This document shows positions 33,955-47,200 of a stretch of 64,000 nt of DNA, one piece after another; position 1 is the first letter of the stretch, and every line of letters begins with the position of its first letter. Under the pieces are notes generated by a model. It was not told the origin of the DNA. It ran no database searches and worked only from the letters and a program-made list of their open reading frames with translations. Source of the stretch: Linnemannia hyalina (taxonomy: Eukaryota > Mortierellomycota > Mortierellomycetes > Mortierellales > Mortierellaceae); assembly GCA_019671135.1 (NCBI GenBank), contig JAHRHY010000002.1, positions 434,001 to 498,000 of the forward strand. Direction: 5' to 3'. A program made the translations under genes and the position numbers.

Positions 33955-34948
33955 GGCGCGATATGGGTTTTGGTGATGGTGGTGCTGGGGGGTGATGGTG
34001 TTGTTATTGTTGTGTTGTGACGAAAGGTCGGTCGAGTGAAGTTATTGTTTGCGGAGAGAGGAAAGAAAATAAAGGCACAGATGTTGCGGTCTTATTATAA
34101 TGGATTCCAGAGTAATGGGGTTGTTGTTGTTATAGCTGTCGATCCGAGTCGAGGGGGAAATGGTGGCTGTGTGTTGTGAACTGTATGGCCTCGTTGTAGT
34201 TGTGGGATTGTTTGTTGGGGAAAGTTAGGGAATGAAGTGTAAGGGGATAAGGAGAGGAAAAGGATACAGATGTGGTGATGTGTGGATTTTCGATCTAAAT
34301 TGGGAGCGAGAATATGGAGTTGGAAAGCTCTATCAATGAAAAGGACGAGAGACAGAGTAAAGAAGTGGTCAGAACGTACCGGTGATAATGTAGAAAAAGC
34401 TATGGGGGAAGGAAAAAGTAAAAAGAATGGGGAGAGAATGGATGACCATCATCTCCTTTTTAAATGGTTCATGGCTGGTTGTTGCTCTCACAAAAGAACA
34501 GGTGAACAGACCATGCCCTTACCACATGGCCACGCACAACCCGCCCCACTGCCCGCTGGAAGAATTGACCATGTATGCCCTTGTTGAGTTGTAGTTTGTA
34601 AGCCCGCCAGTCAATAGCGTCATGCTTAAACAACAGCCTCTCTGTAAAGGGCCAAGTCCAGGTGGTCCTTGTCGCCTTAGGCATAAGTGTGGTAGCCCAA
34701 TTTGTGAAAGACCGATGTTTTTTGAGCGGCAATTGGCGTCGATGTGCCTGTGTCCTTGCTTCAAAAGAACACAGCTAACCAAAGGAGAGAGACGACGAGC
34801 TGGTGGATTGTGCGACGTGAAGAGGAAGTGCTGTTTTTCTCGGCATGCCAAGCATCCTATAGCTGAAGATGACGTTGTTTTCAATTTCTAATGTACAAGT
34901 GCTTTATTCATTATAATATAGGGTGTGTGGAGGTAGAATGTCCTGTCT
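33955..34948. other. Intergenic region, no supported gene
   Basis: About 1 kb lies between the start of the single-span protein gene and the stop of MOCS1A. It contains GTTGTT-rich stretches near the first gene's start and short ORFs with no recognisable domain. Confidence 0.5.
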
Positions 34949-36742
34949 CTATCCGCCGATAAGGATCATGGGGCGGTTCTTCATGTTGACGAGGTTGGAC
35001 ACGCCAGCGTGCTGCTTCTTCTTGTTCTTAACCGCCATCTCGATGACTTCCCTCAGTTCATCATCCGTCTTGCCTTGACGCATCATATCTCTCAGAGACA
35101 CCTCTGTGTTTCCAAACAGACACACCTTCAAGTTGCCGTCGGCGGTGATGCGAAGTCGGTTGCAGGTGCCGCAGAAATGGTCCGACATCGAAGTGATAAA
35201 TCCGATCTGGCCTGCGAATCCTGGCACGTGATATGCTTTCGAAGTATCGTTGGGATCGTCGACAAGCTTCTTGAACGTTGGGTGCACCGCTTGGATGTTC
35301 TTGATCAGCTCTTGATAGGGCACCAGTTTGTTCTCCTTCCACTTGTTACCTAGAATATCGAAACGACCAAGAGAAAATAAGAAAAGGATAAACTGTTTGT
35401 CAGTACATGTCTATCTCTACATACACCTGTGTACCACCCACTTCTGTCTCACGTCTCCGCAATTTTTTTTCCTGGTATTTTGGTTCATTCGGAGATCGAG
35501 CTTCTAGCTTTTCTGTTCAAGCCGGTGCTTACCTCCAAAGGGCATGTACTCGATGAATCGAATATCGACCTTCTTGTTCCGTGTAAACTCGACAAAGTCA
35601 AGGACCTCCTTGTCGTTGGTTCCACGCATGACTACGCAGTTGACCTTGACTGGATCAATTCCGAGAGCAAGGGCGTCATCAATAGTCTCCATAACTCTCT
35701 CGAATCCTTTTCTGCGAGTCATCAGCTCAAACTTGAAACGATCCAGAGTATCCAGACTGAGGTTGAGGAGGTTCATGCCACTGTTGACCAGCGAGGGCAA
35801 CTTTCGTTTCAGAGCAATGCCGTTGGATGTCATGGCGATCGTCTTGAGTCCCATTGGTTGCAGTTGGCCCAGTTGTTCTAGAGACGATGAGCGTAAAGCA
35901 TATAAAGGTTAGTGGAGCGTAATGATGAGTCACCATCTAACGTTTTGACTCCCTAGGATAAGAAGTCCAGTTGCGAAGTAAAGTGCACACACCGACGAGC
36001 TCATTGATGTCCTTGCGTACGGTGGGTTCGCCTCCTGTGAGTCTGATCTTTGTCACGCCCTCCTGAACAAACAAGCGAGCCAGGCGGATAATCTCGGGCG
36101 TTGTCAAGATGTTGTCCTTGGGCGAGAGATCCACTCCTTCTGCTGGCATACAGTACGTGCCTAGGAGTGGGAGACGCCGGCATTAGTAATTTGATCGTAA
36201 TTATATGTGAACTAAACGCGTGTTTGTTTTATCTTGTATTTTTTGTATTCTCAGGATCCAACTTACAACGAAGATTGCACTTTTCCGTCAACGAGATCCG
36301 CAAGTAAGTGTGCTGCCTTGAAAAGTTGTCCGTCAACACTTTGGAGAAGGGTCTTTCCTGGTCAATTGTTGCAATCTTGGCCTGTAATGTGAGAGAGGTG
36401 TGCTTCGTTAGTTCGTCGTTCCGTAGGTATGTCTCTAGGAGACCTTTGTTTGTGACAATGACAGTGAAATAAAGTTGCAAAGTAAGAACAAAATAGTACC
36501 TGAGCTCTTGCTTTCATGACCTGCTGGATAGATGGGACGACCGGGTCTTCTTCCTGAGCAAGTGCAGGCATAGAGAAGTGACGGCGCATATCCGAGCTGC
36601 TGTTATGAGTATGTTGAAGGAAGGCAGTGGTGAATGCAGCGGCAGTAGGTTGTCTGTGTGCGGCTGCGGAATGATTGACGTTGATGGACCTTGAGAATGC
36701 GGCGATGTGCCTTGACCGTGAGATGAGCCATGGTGATGTCAT
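34949..36742 (-). CDS. GTP 3',8-cyclase, molybdenum cofactor biosynthesis (MOCS1A/MoaA)
   Basis: Five exons join in phase: 36500-36742, 36267-36381, 35993-36160, 35533-35877 and 34949-35349 (423 residues). Known: with S-adenosylmethionine this radical enzyme converts GTP to the precursor that MOCS1B/MoaC turns into cPMP. Visible: an Arg/Ser/Ala-rich N-terminus with no acids for 50 residues, typical of a mitochondrial presequence; the radical-SAM motif CNLRCTYC (C116, C120, C123), completed only across the exon 2/3 junction; KIRLTGGEP; and the second iron-sulfur site [13 protein letters not shown] with a downstream Cys. The protein ends in Ile-Gly-Gly, the C-terminal diglycine needed by MoaA enzymes. 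The MOCS1B half is not fused here and must be encoded elsewhere. Splitting of the cluster motif between exons makes splicing essential for activity. Confidence 0.93.
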
Positions 36743-38417
36743 TTTTGTAAAGTGTGAGAGGGTGGGAATGTTAAAGAAAGAAAGGTAAAAAGTGTGTGCG
36801 TAATTGGCAGTACGGAATGAAAAGGGGCAGGTGCGGCTGGGGAGAGAAGGGAGTGGAGGGGGAATAGAAATAATAGAGGGGAGGAAAAAGAAGAAGCACG
36901 TCGGTGAAAAAAAAGGAGTTCAAGACAAAGAAAGGCAACAAACGTCCGAAGAGTGAAGTGGCTTCTGCACTGTGTACCGGTGCATATGAATGTGAGTCGA
37001 ATGGAGAAAGGGTGGAGAAAAGAGACGCATCCAGCCCCAGTTTGAGACCCATCCTGTTCAGCTCACCGAATGGAAAAATCCAAAAAAAAAAAAGTGGAGA
37101 CACACAGTCAGACCTACTTTTTTTAGTCTCTTTGTCTGCGGTGGGTTACCTGCACAAATATTGGTGGCAACACAAGTAACTGGTCCCTGGCCGAGGTAAA
37201 CGACTGATACTTGAACAAGAAGAAAAGAAGAACGATCTTGTGGCCAAAATTGGATCTGCATCCCACTGTTACGAATGAACGTTGCCTTCCATACACAATG
37301 GAATAGTGTCATCAACAACAACAAATGTCCTTTGGCCTTCACAACCCCGCCTTTTCTTGGCCCACTTCATTGACCAGTCCACAAACTCTTGTTGGCATCG
37401 AAGCGGATCAAATCGTCTGTTTAGAGTTACGCTTGATCCAGTGCTCGGAAATCCGGGGTTGTTGTGGAGAAGGCAACGTTGAAGAGTTTGCACTCCTCAT
37501 ACCACCCGTCGATTGTTCCGCCTCTTTTTCTTCCTCCTCGACGCTCAATCGGTGCATCAGACACACAGCCACTATTCCCCGCTCCTTTTTCATAATTATG
37601 TGCTCAACCCAAGACTCTTACCCGTGTATCTCTCCATATTGCACCACACTACAATCGATACGTTGCTGAGACGATGTATGTCCCCTTGTTTTCCACCTTC
37701 ATACCCTACGCCTGTCCACACATTGCCAAAAGGAGAGAAAGATGGACCATGTGGCACTGTCGCTTCTTATCCCAACATTTCTTCTTTGACTGTGTGCAGT
37801 TTTCCCTTCATGCCCACCGACACAACATAACATGGAGATTGCGAGAGACACAGACACGGACACATGACATGGCAAGGCATCCTTGATTGGTATTTTCCAG
37901 GGTGTATTTCGACCTTTTCGGTGTTTTGCGGACACCATGCAACAAAGAAAGAGAATAAAGTTGCTCAGTGCTGCTGTAGGTCTCTCTCAAGGTATCGCCT
38001 TCCTCGTTGTGTTCCTTCTACTTGAGACCACACCTTGCCCCTTGACTCCGAAGGTCAAACACGCTAACTTGCTTTAGTTTTCCCTCCCTTTTGGATACAT
38101 TGTTGTACCTGTGCCTGTCTCTGCAAATCATCATCATCATCGTCCTCGTCCTCGTGATCAAAGCCACCTTCGTTCTCCGAACCTTATCACACTTTTGTTT
38201 CTTCTCTTTACTTCTTTACTTCTTTCACACTTCGTTGTTGTGTCCCTTCTCCAGTTCCTTTTTTTTATCTTCTCTTTCTTCCTTGACGAACAAATCTCTA
38301 TCTCTTACTCCTACTTCACTCTCCTTTCATAGTCCACACTGCTCCCTCTTATACATACACTCTGACGCCTACTGCGTTCTTACCCATCCCCGCCGAACCC
38401 CTCATCCCCGGAAAGAA
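36743..38417. other. Divergent intergenic region between MOCS1A and the VNX1-type gene
   Basis: About 1.7 kb separates two divergent starts. CT-rich sequence just upstream of 38418 (TCTTCTCTTT, TTCTCTTTCTTCC) fits a promoter and 5' UTR for the exchanger gene. Purine-rich sequence next to 36742 does the same for MOCS1A. No additional gene was recognised. Confidence 0.55.
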
Positions 38418-41400
38418 ATGGCCACTTCCAGGGACTCCCATCTCAGCGACGAACTTGAGAACATCAATCTCCCCCAAGAAGCTACTAGAGACTCAAACTC
38501 TGAAGAACATCCCTCCCCTTCCCACCGCCCTCCACCACATTCTCAACGGGACTCACGCAGAGTCTCTATCAACTCCCTGGGGTCTAATGCCTCAAACTCG
38601 ACCATCAAATACAACAATAACAATAACAACCATGAGACAGCCTCACTAGCCTCTGATCAAAGGACACCAACACAACAGCAACAGGGTGGACCACCCTCTT
38701 CTTTTTCAGGCACCCTGAAACGACCCAAGCTTTCCGTACGACACTCGTCTAACGTGCTTAATGACAACGTTGGTGGCTCAGGCAGTCGTCGTCGTCGTCC
38801 AGCACACGGCAAACGCCCAGGATCAAGTCGGTCCTCCATCCGCCAACGCAACCGATCGTCGGATGAGGACGAGGATGAGGAGGACGACGATAACCAGCAG
38901 GATGATGATGACAATCGGTCAAGTCACAGTCGTGCACGCCCACGCATGTCCCGGAGATCAACACGCATCCTGGCCGGTGACGACTATGACGACCGGTCTG
39001 GGCATGATCGAGAACAATATGACAACCAGTCGGGAGAGGAGGACGATGGTGAAGGAAGTGAAGCTGAACCTTGGACACTCAAGGATAGACAGGAGGTAAG
39101 GTTAACAACAATCTTGCGTCCTAATTGTCTGCGCAAGTGTGCTGACACATCTTGGGCCGCTCTTGACCCTTCCCCCTTGAAAAGAAAGAGAGAAGCGATA
39201 GCCCAGCTGTTTGAATGTTTTTCCAATGCTCGTGATCACTCTGTTGTTGTTCCTCCGCGTACTTTTCAATTACGCTACAACGCAGAACGACGCAGCAACA
39301 CACGGATATTAGACAAGGAGCAGAGCAGACGAACCGAAGAACGGAGGACAAAGGACAAAGAACAAAAGACTTGTTGACAGGAACATGCGATGAACGGCAG
39401 GATAGTGGAGGATCGAGGGTTTCTGATACTATCGGACTTTCTTATCTTTGAACAAACGAGCGAACGACGACATTGAAGCTAAAAGCGAACCTAACCCGGA
39501 ACATTGTGTCACCTGTTTCTATCCGACTGCTGGTGCTCATTTTTAACGTAGTCTACCCTTTTTACCTCTGTGGTTGTAGACGCTTAACCAAACACATCCC
39601 TTTGGTCTGCCTCTTTGGAAACCAGCTCTATACAAAAAGTCCCGCTCCGTCATCCGAAAAGCCAACTCGGCCCTTCACTCTCAACCTTCCGCCGATCTAT
39701 ACCTCTCTGTCGGCAACGTGCTCTGGACCCTTGTCTTTGGCTGGTGGCTCGCCCTTGTCTGCTTCGTCAGCGGCATCATTCTCTATCTGATCCCTTTCGG
39801 AGGAAGTGCATACGGACGGGTCGTACTCGGACTTTCGTATTACCTCGTCTGGCCCTTTGGACAATATGTCGAGCGCGAATTGCCACCAGGGAAACTCAGG
39901 ACCGACCGCATGTACAGCACCAGCGCATCGAGCAATAATGATCATGGAGACGATGAATCTCGACCACTCCTCTCGAGAAGCAGCTCAGTTCTGGAACGGG
40001 AACGCAAGGTGCCGTTCTATCGCAAGGTTTGGACCTTTATCAGATACCTTCCCAGCACCATCTACCGCCTTCGCCTGGGAGGAATCGTCTATTACACCTT
40101 TTACTACCTGTTGATCGGTAAGGCATCTTATTTTTGTTTGCGTGTTGTCATAGCATTGCTGTCGACATTAGATGATGTACCGTGCAGTGCGGTATCTGTA
40201 TGCACCTGAAAGAACAGATCTTTGACTGACACATATCCTTCTCCTCATAACTAATCTCCGCTGCAATTTCACACTGACACCATCATCATAGGACCCCTGC
40301 ATATGCTTGTATCCTGCTTGTGCTGGTTTATGGTCGTTTCGATTCCAATGGGCAAGTTCACCTATGTTCTCGCCACCCACTTGCACAGGGATCCGCTGCG
40401 ACTCAACTTTAAGCGCGGCAGCTCGCTTTCGCTCTCTCCCCAGCGATCGGAGATCCTTCTTTGTACTTATGACGCGATTGGATTCCAGTACTACAAGTAC
40501 ACTTATGACGGCACCAACATCATCTTTATCAACTTGCTGCCCGTCGTCTTCTTCACCATTCTGGATGAATACGTCTTGACAAAGGTTCTCGGCCACGGTA
40601 CTCTTATCACATCGCCTGAGGTTATCTTTTCCTTGGGACTGGCGTCTGTGATCCCTCTGTCGTACTTTATTGGCATGGCCGTCTCGTCGATCTCTGCTCA
40701 GTCGTCCCTGGGCATGGGTGCTGTAATCAATGCTACCTTCGGATCTATCATTGAGATCATCCTGTACTCCGTTGCGCTTACCCAGGGCAAAGGACTCATC
40801 ACAGAGGGGGCCCTTATTGGAAGTTTCTTGGCCGGTACCCTGTTGATGCCTGGAATGAGTATGATGAGTGGAGCCGTCAAGAAAAAGGAGCAGAAGTTCA
40901 ACGCCAAGAGTGCAGGTACGGTCCTCGGTCTTTGTTTCATAACCAATTGAGTACGCTTCAGTTTATGCATTGATACCAATCTGACGACGTCCTGTAATTA
41001 GGTGTCACTGCTACGATGCTTATCATGTCCCTCATTGGAGTCTTGACGCCAACGCTGTTTTACTCCATCTACGGTCGCGTAAGTCATCATGGCGCCTTGA
41101 ATCTTGGCTATACGATAACAATACTCAAGGCATACCACTAATACTTACGTTTTGGTGCAATTGTCATACTAGTTTGAGATTCGCTGCACACCTTGCCCCG
41201 AGTCGGTCCCTCTCCCAATCGAGGCCACTTGCCAACGCTGCTACCACCACCAGCCCAATCCAACAGACGATATCTTTTTCCAGAAGAATGTCAAGCCGTT
41301 GATGTACTTTTGCTGCATCATCTTGCCCTCTGCCTACTTGATCGGTATCTGGTTCTCACTCAGAACTCATGTCAAGCAGATTTGGCACGAGCCTCAGCAG

Positions 41401-42422
41401 CCCTCGATCCGCGACTCGTCCATCTACAGAAAGCTCCTCCCAACACACATTGTCCAGCAATTACTTCATTATGGATCAGGAACCCAAGCGGCAGCTCCTC
41501 ACCGTACTGATGCCGAGATGGGCCGGGCCACTGCTGCTACAGACTATCAGGCAACCTCCTCTCAGGAAGGCTTGGGTGAAAGACGACCCCCCCATTCGGC
41601 ACCTGAAGCAAGCGGTAGCAACACTGTTCCAGCACCAGCGCTCCATGCTGCGCAAGGATTGCTTTCGTCGCTTTCGATGGAACATGACTCGCTCAAGCAT
41701 GAGCATGACGAGGAGGACGAGGAGGCTCATGGAGGACATGATTCCCCCAATTGGTCCAAGGCTAAGAGTGCCACAGTGCTACTATCCTGCACAGTTTTGT
41801 ATTCTATCATTGCAGGTAAGCAAACAGAAAGTAGGGAAGATAGGCCCACGTGGAGCTCGAAAAGGACCTAACAGTTACCCTTTTTTGAGTTTGAAAGATG
41901 GCTTGCTCATGATGAGGGTAGAGTAGAGTAGAGCATTAATCCTCTCTTCCTGCTTTTGTTTTTGATATAGAAATCTTGGTGGACAGTGTGGATGCGGTGT
42001 CGTCCATTGACGAGAAACTGTTGGGGTTGACGCTGTTTGCGCTTGTCCCTAACGTGACCGAGTTCATGAACGCGATCTCGTTTGCGATGTACGGGAACAT
42101 TGCGCTGTCGATGGAAATTGGATCTGCATACGCGTTGCAGGTGTGTCTGATCCAGATCCCGGCGATGGTTGCGGTCTCTGCCTGGCTGAACTATGGCAAG
42201 GTGCAGATGTGGAAGTTTACGTTCAACCTGATCTTCCCGCGGTGGGATGTGTTCACGATGTTGTTCTCTGTCTTCTTGTTGACGTACACCTATATTGAGG
42301 GCAAGAGTAACTACTTTAAGGGCAGCATTCTCATCCTGAGCTACTGTGTTCTCATGGCAGGCTTTTATTATGCCCCCGAGTCGCCAGGGAACGGAGACGT
42401 GAGCTTCATGATTTCCCCATAG
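38418..42422 (+). CDS. VNX1-type vacuolar cation/H+ exchanger (CaCA superfamily)
   Basis: Six exons join in phase: 38418-39095, 39580-40117, 40292-40915, 41002-41078, 41173-41815 and 41971-42422 (about 1003 residues). Residues 1-226 are a hydrophilic, charged tail (RRSRRRP-like basic blocks and acidic DEDEDEEDDD). Exon 2 holds the YccF-like membrane region (LWTLVFGWWLALVCFVSG, LGLSYYLVWPFGQYVER) found in yeast Vnx1. Exon 3 carries the first exchanger repeat (MGAVINATFGSIIEIILY) and exon 6 the second (LGLTLFALVPNVTEFMNAI), the two inverted-symmetry ion-binding helices of the family. Between them lies a long cytosolic loop (about residues 700-840, His/Glu/Asp-rich). Known: Vnx1 is a low-affinity vacuolar Na+ or K+/H+ antiporter. 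The specific ion is inferred from this relationship only. Confidence 0.88.
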
Positions 42423-43076
42423 AATCCCTTTTCCTTTTCTTTCTTCGACTAGACAACTCTCTCACACGCGCTTGCTTCTGTTTTGTCGCGATTCTCTTGT
42501 ATGACTATTGAATGAATAAACTAAATGAACGATATGACAAAACAACTACTTCTCGGGTCTGCTTGTAAGATAGGTGCAAAACACATGGCCAAGGGAAGAG
42601 GGAAGAGCGGCCACGAGAGCCATGGCACACGCAAACGGCACTGCGAGACATGGCACAGGCTTGGGACAAGGATAGCTAGAAAAGGTGAGTGTCCCGAGAA
42701 TGTAAAGTAAGACCAATTCGCCATTGAGGCGATGTTTCTCTTTCTCGTTCTCTATACCATGCGGCCCTCCCCCATTGCCCCATCCATTTTTGATATCCTG
42801 TTCCTAGTTTACCGTCATCGGTCAATGGCTCATGAAGCGAACCCTTTGGCTCATGCCTTTTGGCTTTTGCTTACGCTTATTGCCTGTGTTTCTGCTAATT
42901 TTCCTTTCCCTCTGAGCAGTGACAAGAGGAAGTAGAGAAGAAAAGGGCAATTCAGGGCAAGGGGACAAAGCAAGGTAGGATGAGCAAAGTAGGAAAAAGG
43001 CATGACGAAGGACAACGCTTGCATGAATGGACGAACAGTGGGATGGCTGTTTATGCCATGCCATGCCATGCACCCC

Positions 43077-43105
43077 TGTGTATGTGTGTGTGTGTGTGTG
43101 TGTGT
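43077..43105. repeat. (GT)n microsatellite
   Basis: About 13 GT units in the gene-free region, with one TA interruption near the start. Confidence 0.9.
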
Positions 43106-43577
43106 TGACCTTTTTTCCTTGCCTTTCTTTCCATCGTTTCCTTGTTTGTTTGTTGACCATTTTTTATCAGTTGGTGTGTGCGTGTGAGTAAGGTGTAGGT
43201 GCTTGTGTTGTTGACACAGATGTTGTTCGCTCCATCAACATCTGTCTATGCTCATGTTCTTTCTCTCCACCATCTTGTTTTGATTGTGTGCGGCGCAAAA
43301 AGGCAGTTTTTTTACTTTCAATTGACTACATTTTTGTAACAAACAACAAAAAAAAAGTTGGCCTGGATCCCCCCCTGCCATCCGTCCTTTCTTCCTCTTC
43401 CTTCCTTCCTTCTTTGTTGTTTGGTCTAAGGCGCTTTGCGTGGGTACAAATGTGGTCTGGCAAAATCAAATATGCTTTGAAGTCTGTTGTGTCAGCTGCC
43501 TACCTAGTAACTGTACTGTTGCCCTGGCGTCTTCCTCATTGTACGGAAGGCTAATCTCCTTCGATACCACACTCGTC

Positions 43578-43611
43578 AACAAACAACAACAACAACAACA
43601 ACAACAACAAA
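43578..43611. repeat. (CAA)n microsatellite
   Basis: About ten CAA units in intergenic sequence, preceded by an imperfect unit. Confidence 0.9.
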
Positions 43612-44261
43612 GCAACGCGACGGATGGCGTGAAGACAGGAGGTTGAAGAGAGGAAAGAGTCTCGAGTTTTTTTTTGCTGTTGTTGTGGTTGTTTCTGTGT
43701 GTGTGTGTTTTTTTTAGCTCGTGATGACGAGTCTGCCGCCAAGGAACGAGAGAAGTTGTTGTCGCCATTTTTCACATTCGTTCGCGACACTCTATTCTTT
43801 GTCGTTGCTGAGGCATGCTTCATTTTTTTTTAATTTTTTTTTTTTGCCTGACGTTGTTCTGCAGGGGGTTTTGTTGACGAAAAAAAGGATGTCCGACGAA
43901 CGATGAAGGACGACGACAAAGACGGAGTGATAAAAATATGAGTTAGCAGGGATACGACGGTCGAACACGAGGCAACGATCGGCCCAGCACACAACAAGAA
44001 CGCGTTTTGCCAGTGTGCTTAGTCAATCGCACCAAGAGGAATGGGGCAAGAAGAAAGTGGCAACGCCTTGGAACTCAATTGTCCGCGGATATGTGAACAA
44101 GGAAGGAAGATCTCATCCATCCACCCATCATACCAAAGGAAACACGAACGCGTGGACAAGGTATCAGACGAAGGAAGAAGAGAAGGATAGAAGTATGGGA
44201 TAGGGTGGATGACCTAACCTGGTCTTCTCGCACTCATGCCCTTCTTTGTCCTCGTTTTTTT

Positions 44262-44286
44262 TTGTGTTTGTGTTTGTGTTTGTGTT
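44262..44286. repeat. (TTTGTG)n short tandem repeat
   Basis: Four copies of TTTGTG, flanked by T runs, in the gene-free region. Confidence 0.85.
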
Positions 44287-47200
44287 TTTTTCTGTGAGCA
44301 AGGGAAATAATAGGCCGACGTCGTTGCTGGTTGCGGTCCTCTTCCTCATCGTGTTGGGGGGGAAAGAAAGATGTGCGATCGATTGAATGTATTTGAACAA
44401 TACCTCCCTAAGTTGAAAATAATACCTTCTCCTTGTTACCCATTGTCACTTCTGGCCCTTTTTTCCCAATGCTCACAACATTTTTTTCTGTTTTTACCGT
44501 CTTCCTCATTTCTTTCCCGATTCTATCCAAGGTTTGAACAGAAAAAAAAAAAAAATAGGAGGAGGGGAAGGGGTTTTGTTCTCGCTCCATTGAACAGCGT
44601 GCTTTTGTTCAGAGAAGAAAGGGTCGAGAACACTGAGATTGACACAGCTTTTGTGTCATTCTTCCTCCCCGATTGCGATTGTTCTCTATCGTCCCCTTTT
44701 CCTGTTCAAAAATAATATCAATGAATCCAGCTTCTGGAACCCCGTCATGGATTGTTATTTAATTCCGCGTGTCTCGATTGGTTCTATCGGAAACGAGCAT
44801 AATTGCGACCATAGGATAGGGATGAAATTCATTATCCATCATCATTGAAGCGAAAAGGCCCCCCCTCTCTAGTGCTTTCTAATGCCTTTTACTTTCTCCT
44901 TAGAACGAATGCTAAAGGAAGAGAGAGAAATAAAGAAATGAGCTAGCAAAAAGAGTGGGAAAAAAAAACTTCTGCGCTTTGGTGGTGATTATGCAATTGC
45001 GAATGGCCCTATATGCAAGGTGGTACCCATGGTCAGTTCGTTTTTTGTTGTTTTGTGTGCTTTGCTCTTGCTGTCTGTTTATCTGTCCGCTGGGATGCTT
45101 CCTGTGGCTGACTTTTTTCATGGCGCGTCCTGGCGGGACGAAAAAAAGCTGAAGCATGAGTTAGGTTGAGTTTGGCACCTACCCGGAGTTGCAGCTGGGA
45201 AGCAGAGAAGGAGTGGGGGTACGAACATGCGAATGGCTGAACAACACGCACAACAATCCATGCATAGGGATATGGTATTTGGGTATCCATACACATGATC
45301 ATGATGGTGCGGAGCTACAACGGCGGTATGGTATGGTGTGGTTGATGGGACGACGGTTCATGGGATGGTTTGGGATCGAGTCGAAAAAAAGTCGAGCGGT
45401 CGGGATGCAATGGGAAGAGGCAAGTACCAAAAAAAAAAAAAAAAGGTGCGACACAAACTTGCCTGAAAAAATGAGGGTTTGGCGCTCACCCTCTCTTTCA
45501 TCCTTCCCGAGAGTTTCGCAAAGTCCCGTTCTTCTTTTTTCTTCACCAAAAATCGCAAAAAAAAAAAAAAAAAAAAAATTTGAGATCCCATTTGTAAACT
45601 ATGTACCCTACGACGGGTATCCATCAAAAGAAGGAGTTGAGATTAGGGTTGGAGATTAGAAAGAAGGAACAAGCAAAACTTGATTTTTCCAAACAGACAG
45701 GAATTGGCTGTTCCATCTTGTCAGACTGGCCGGCGCCCACCAGCAGGATTCTTTCTAGCAAAAAAGGTATAGAAAAGGCATAAGCAAAGCAAAGCAATAC
45801 CCACTCGCGTGGACAAAGAACAACAGCAACAGTGACTAACATCACTCCTTTGACTTCCGCTCTGCCCTGGCCACTTGGTGCGTGTCCCCTCCCTGCCCTG
45901 TCGTTTGTGTTTCTTTTGTCGTTGCACAGAAAAGACTAAATAACCAAAATGGAGCCGAACGACTCTTCTTTGGTACGACCTTACCCGCTCTTTCTTTTGG
46001 CTGGTTTGTTCAACCAATGCGCGTAACCATTTCTCTTCTCCTCGAGTAACCGACCTTTTGTACGATCGAATATGCCCCGCTTACGTTTTCTAACCTTCTC
46101 TTTTTGCTGTGGGCGCATGCTGCTTACTGCTGCAGTGCAACCAACTATCGATCGATCACGACTACTACAAACAACAACAAAGGATAGCTGTAGCTCGAAT
46201 AAACAGAGCGTGAAAAAGGGCATCACACTCCTCGGCATGAATGATCGAGGGGTGAATGATAATCATGTCAGCAAACGCGTCGTTTGGAAAGTGTCGCGAC
46301 TAGACCCTTTGGACCTTTTGGATGCATGGTCGCATTTTCACATACACTCTCCAACGCAACGGCAAAATAGATAGCAACAGACGCGACGAATGATTCATCC
46401 ATTTCATCGGACGTTTCAGAATAAATATTTTCAATCGGAAGGCTGCTTTGTTGTTGTTTTTGTTGTTGTCGTTGTTGCTGTTGTGTTAATGATTATCTTT
46501 CTCCGTATCTTCTACCTGACAAGGCGCACTGTTACCCCTACATAACATGTGTGCTTGGTTCAGCACAAAGCAACCCCATGCATGAACAAGTGCCTACTTA
46601 CTTTTGCAGTCCGTGTTCAATTTGTTCTGTTCACCCTTTGCTGAGAATGAGAAGGCACTTTTTCGTGGCCCACAGACCGCACGGGTTGAGTCTGTGCCAT
46701 GCATATTATTATTTTTCCCATCTGTTGCTTGCTTGCTCCAATGTCCCGGCGTATCCCTTTGTATTTTCAATCATGCAAAAAAAGGAAAGTAATAGATAGC
46801 ACCGCCAGCTTGCCCTGGCAATGAAGGAAGGAGGACAACAGGTTTTTTTCCCTCTTCTCACTCATCACCTTGCTGTTATTGTCATTGTGCAGTTTGATGG
46901 AATTGACACAGTGCGACATGCCTTAGAAATGCAGAATTGTTTATGTTCTATAGTTCATCTGACATCATGAACGCGAGGGGGGAGAGAAGAGAAAGAGAGG
47001 AGAGGGAAAGAGGAAGTGGAAAGAGAGAAGAAGAAGAGAGATGAAGGAGATGAGGAAAGAAGGAAGGAATAGGGAAGGGGTATCTAGGAAAACCACCTCG
47101 GCAGATTTTAAAGGGGGGATGCATTGTTGTCAAATGCTGTTGTACGCAATGTGAAAAAGAAATGTCGTTAGGGGAGTTGTGCAGTACGGGATGAAACCCT

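Noticed and set aside
34519..34884. 121-codon minus-strand ORF between MOCS1A and the single-span protein gene
   Set aside because: It has no domain, signal peptide or splice support, and its composition does not look coding.
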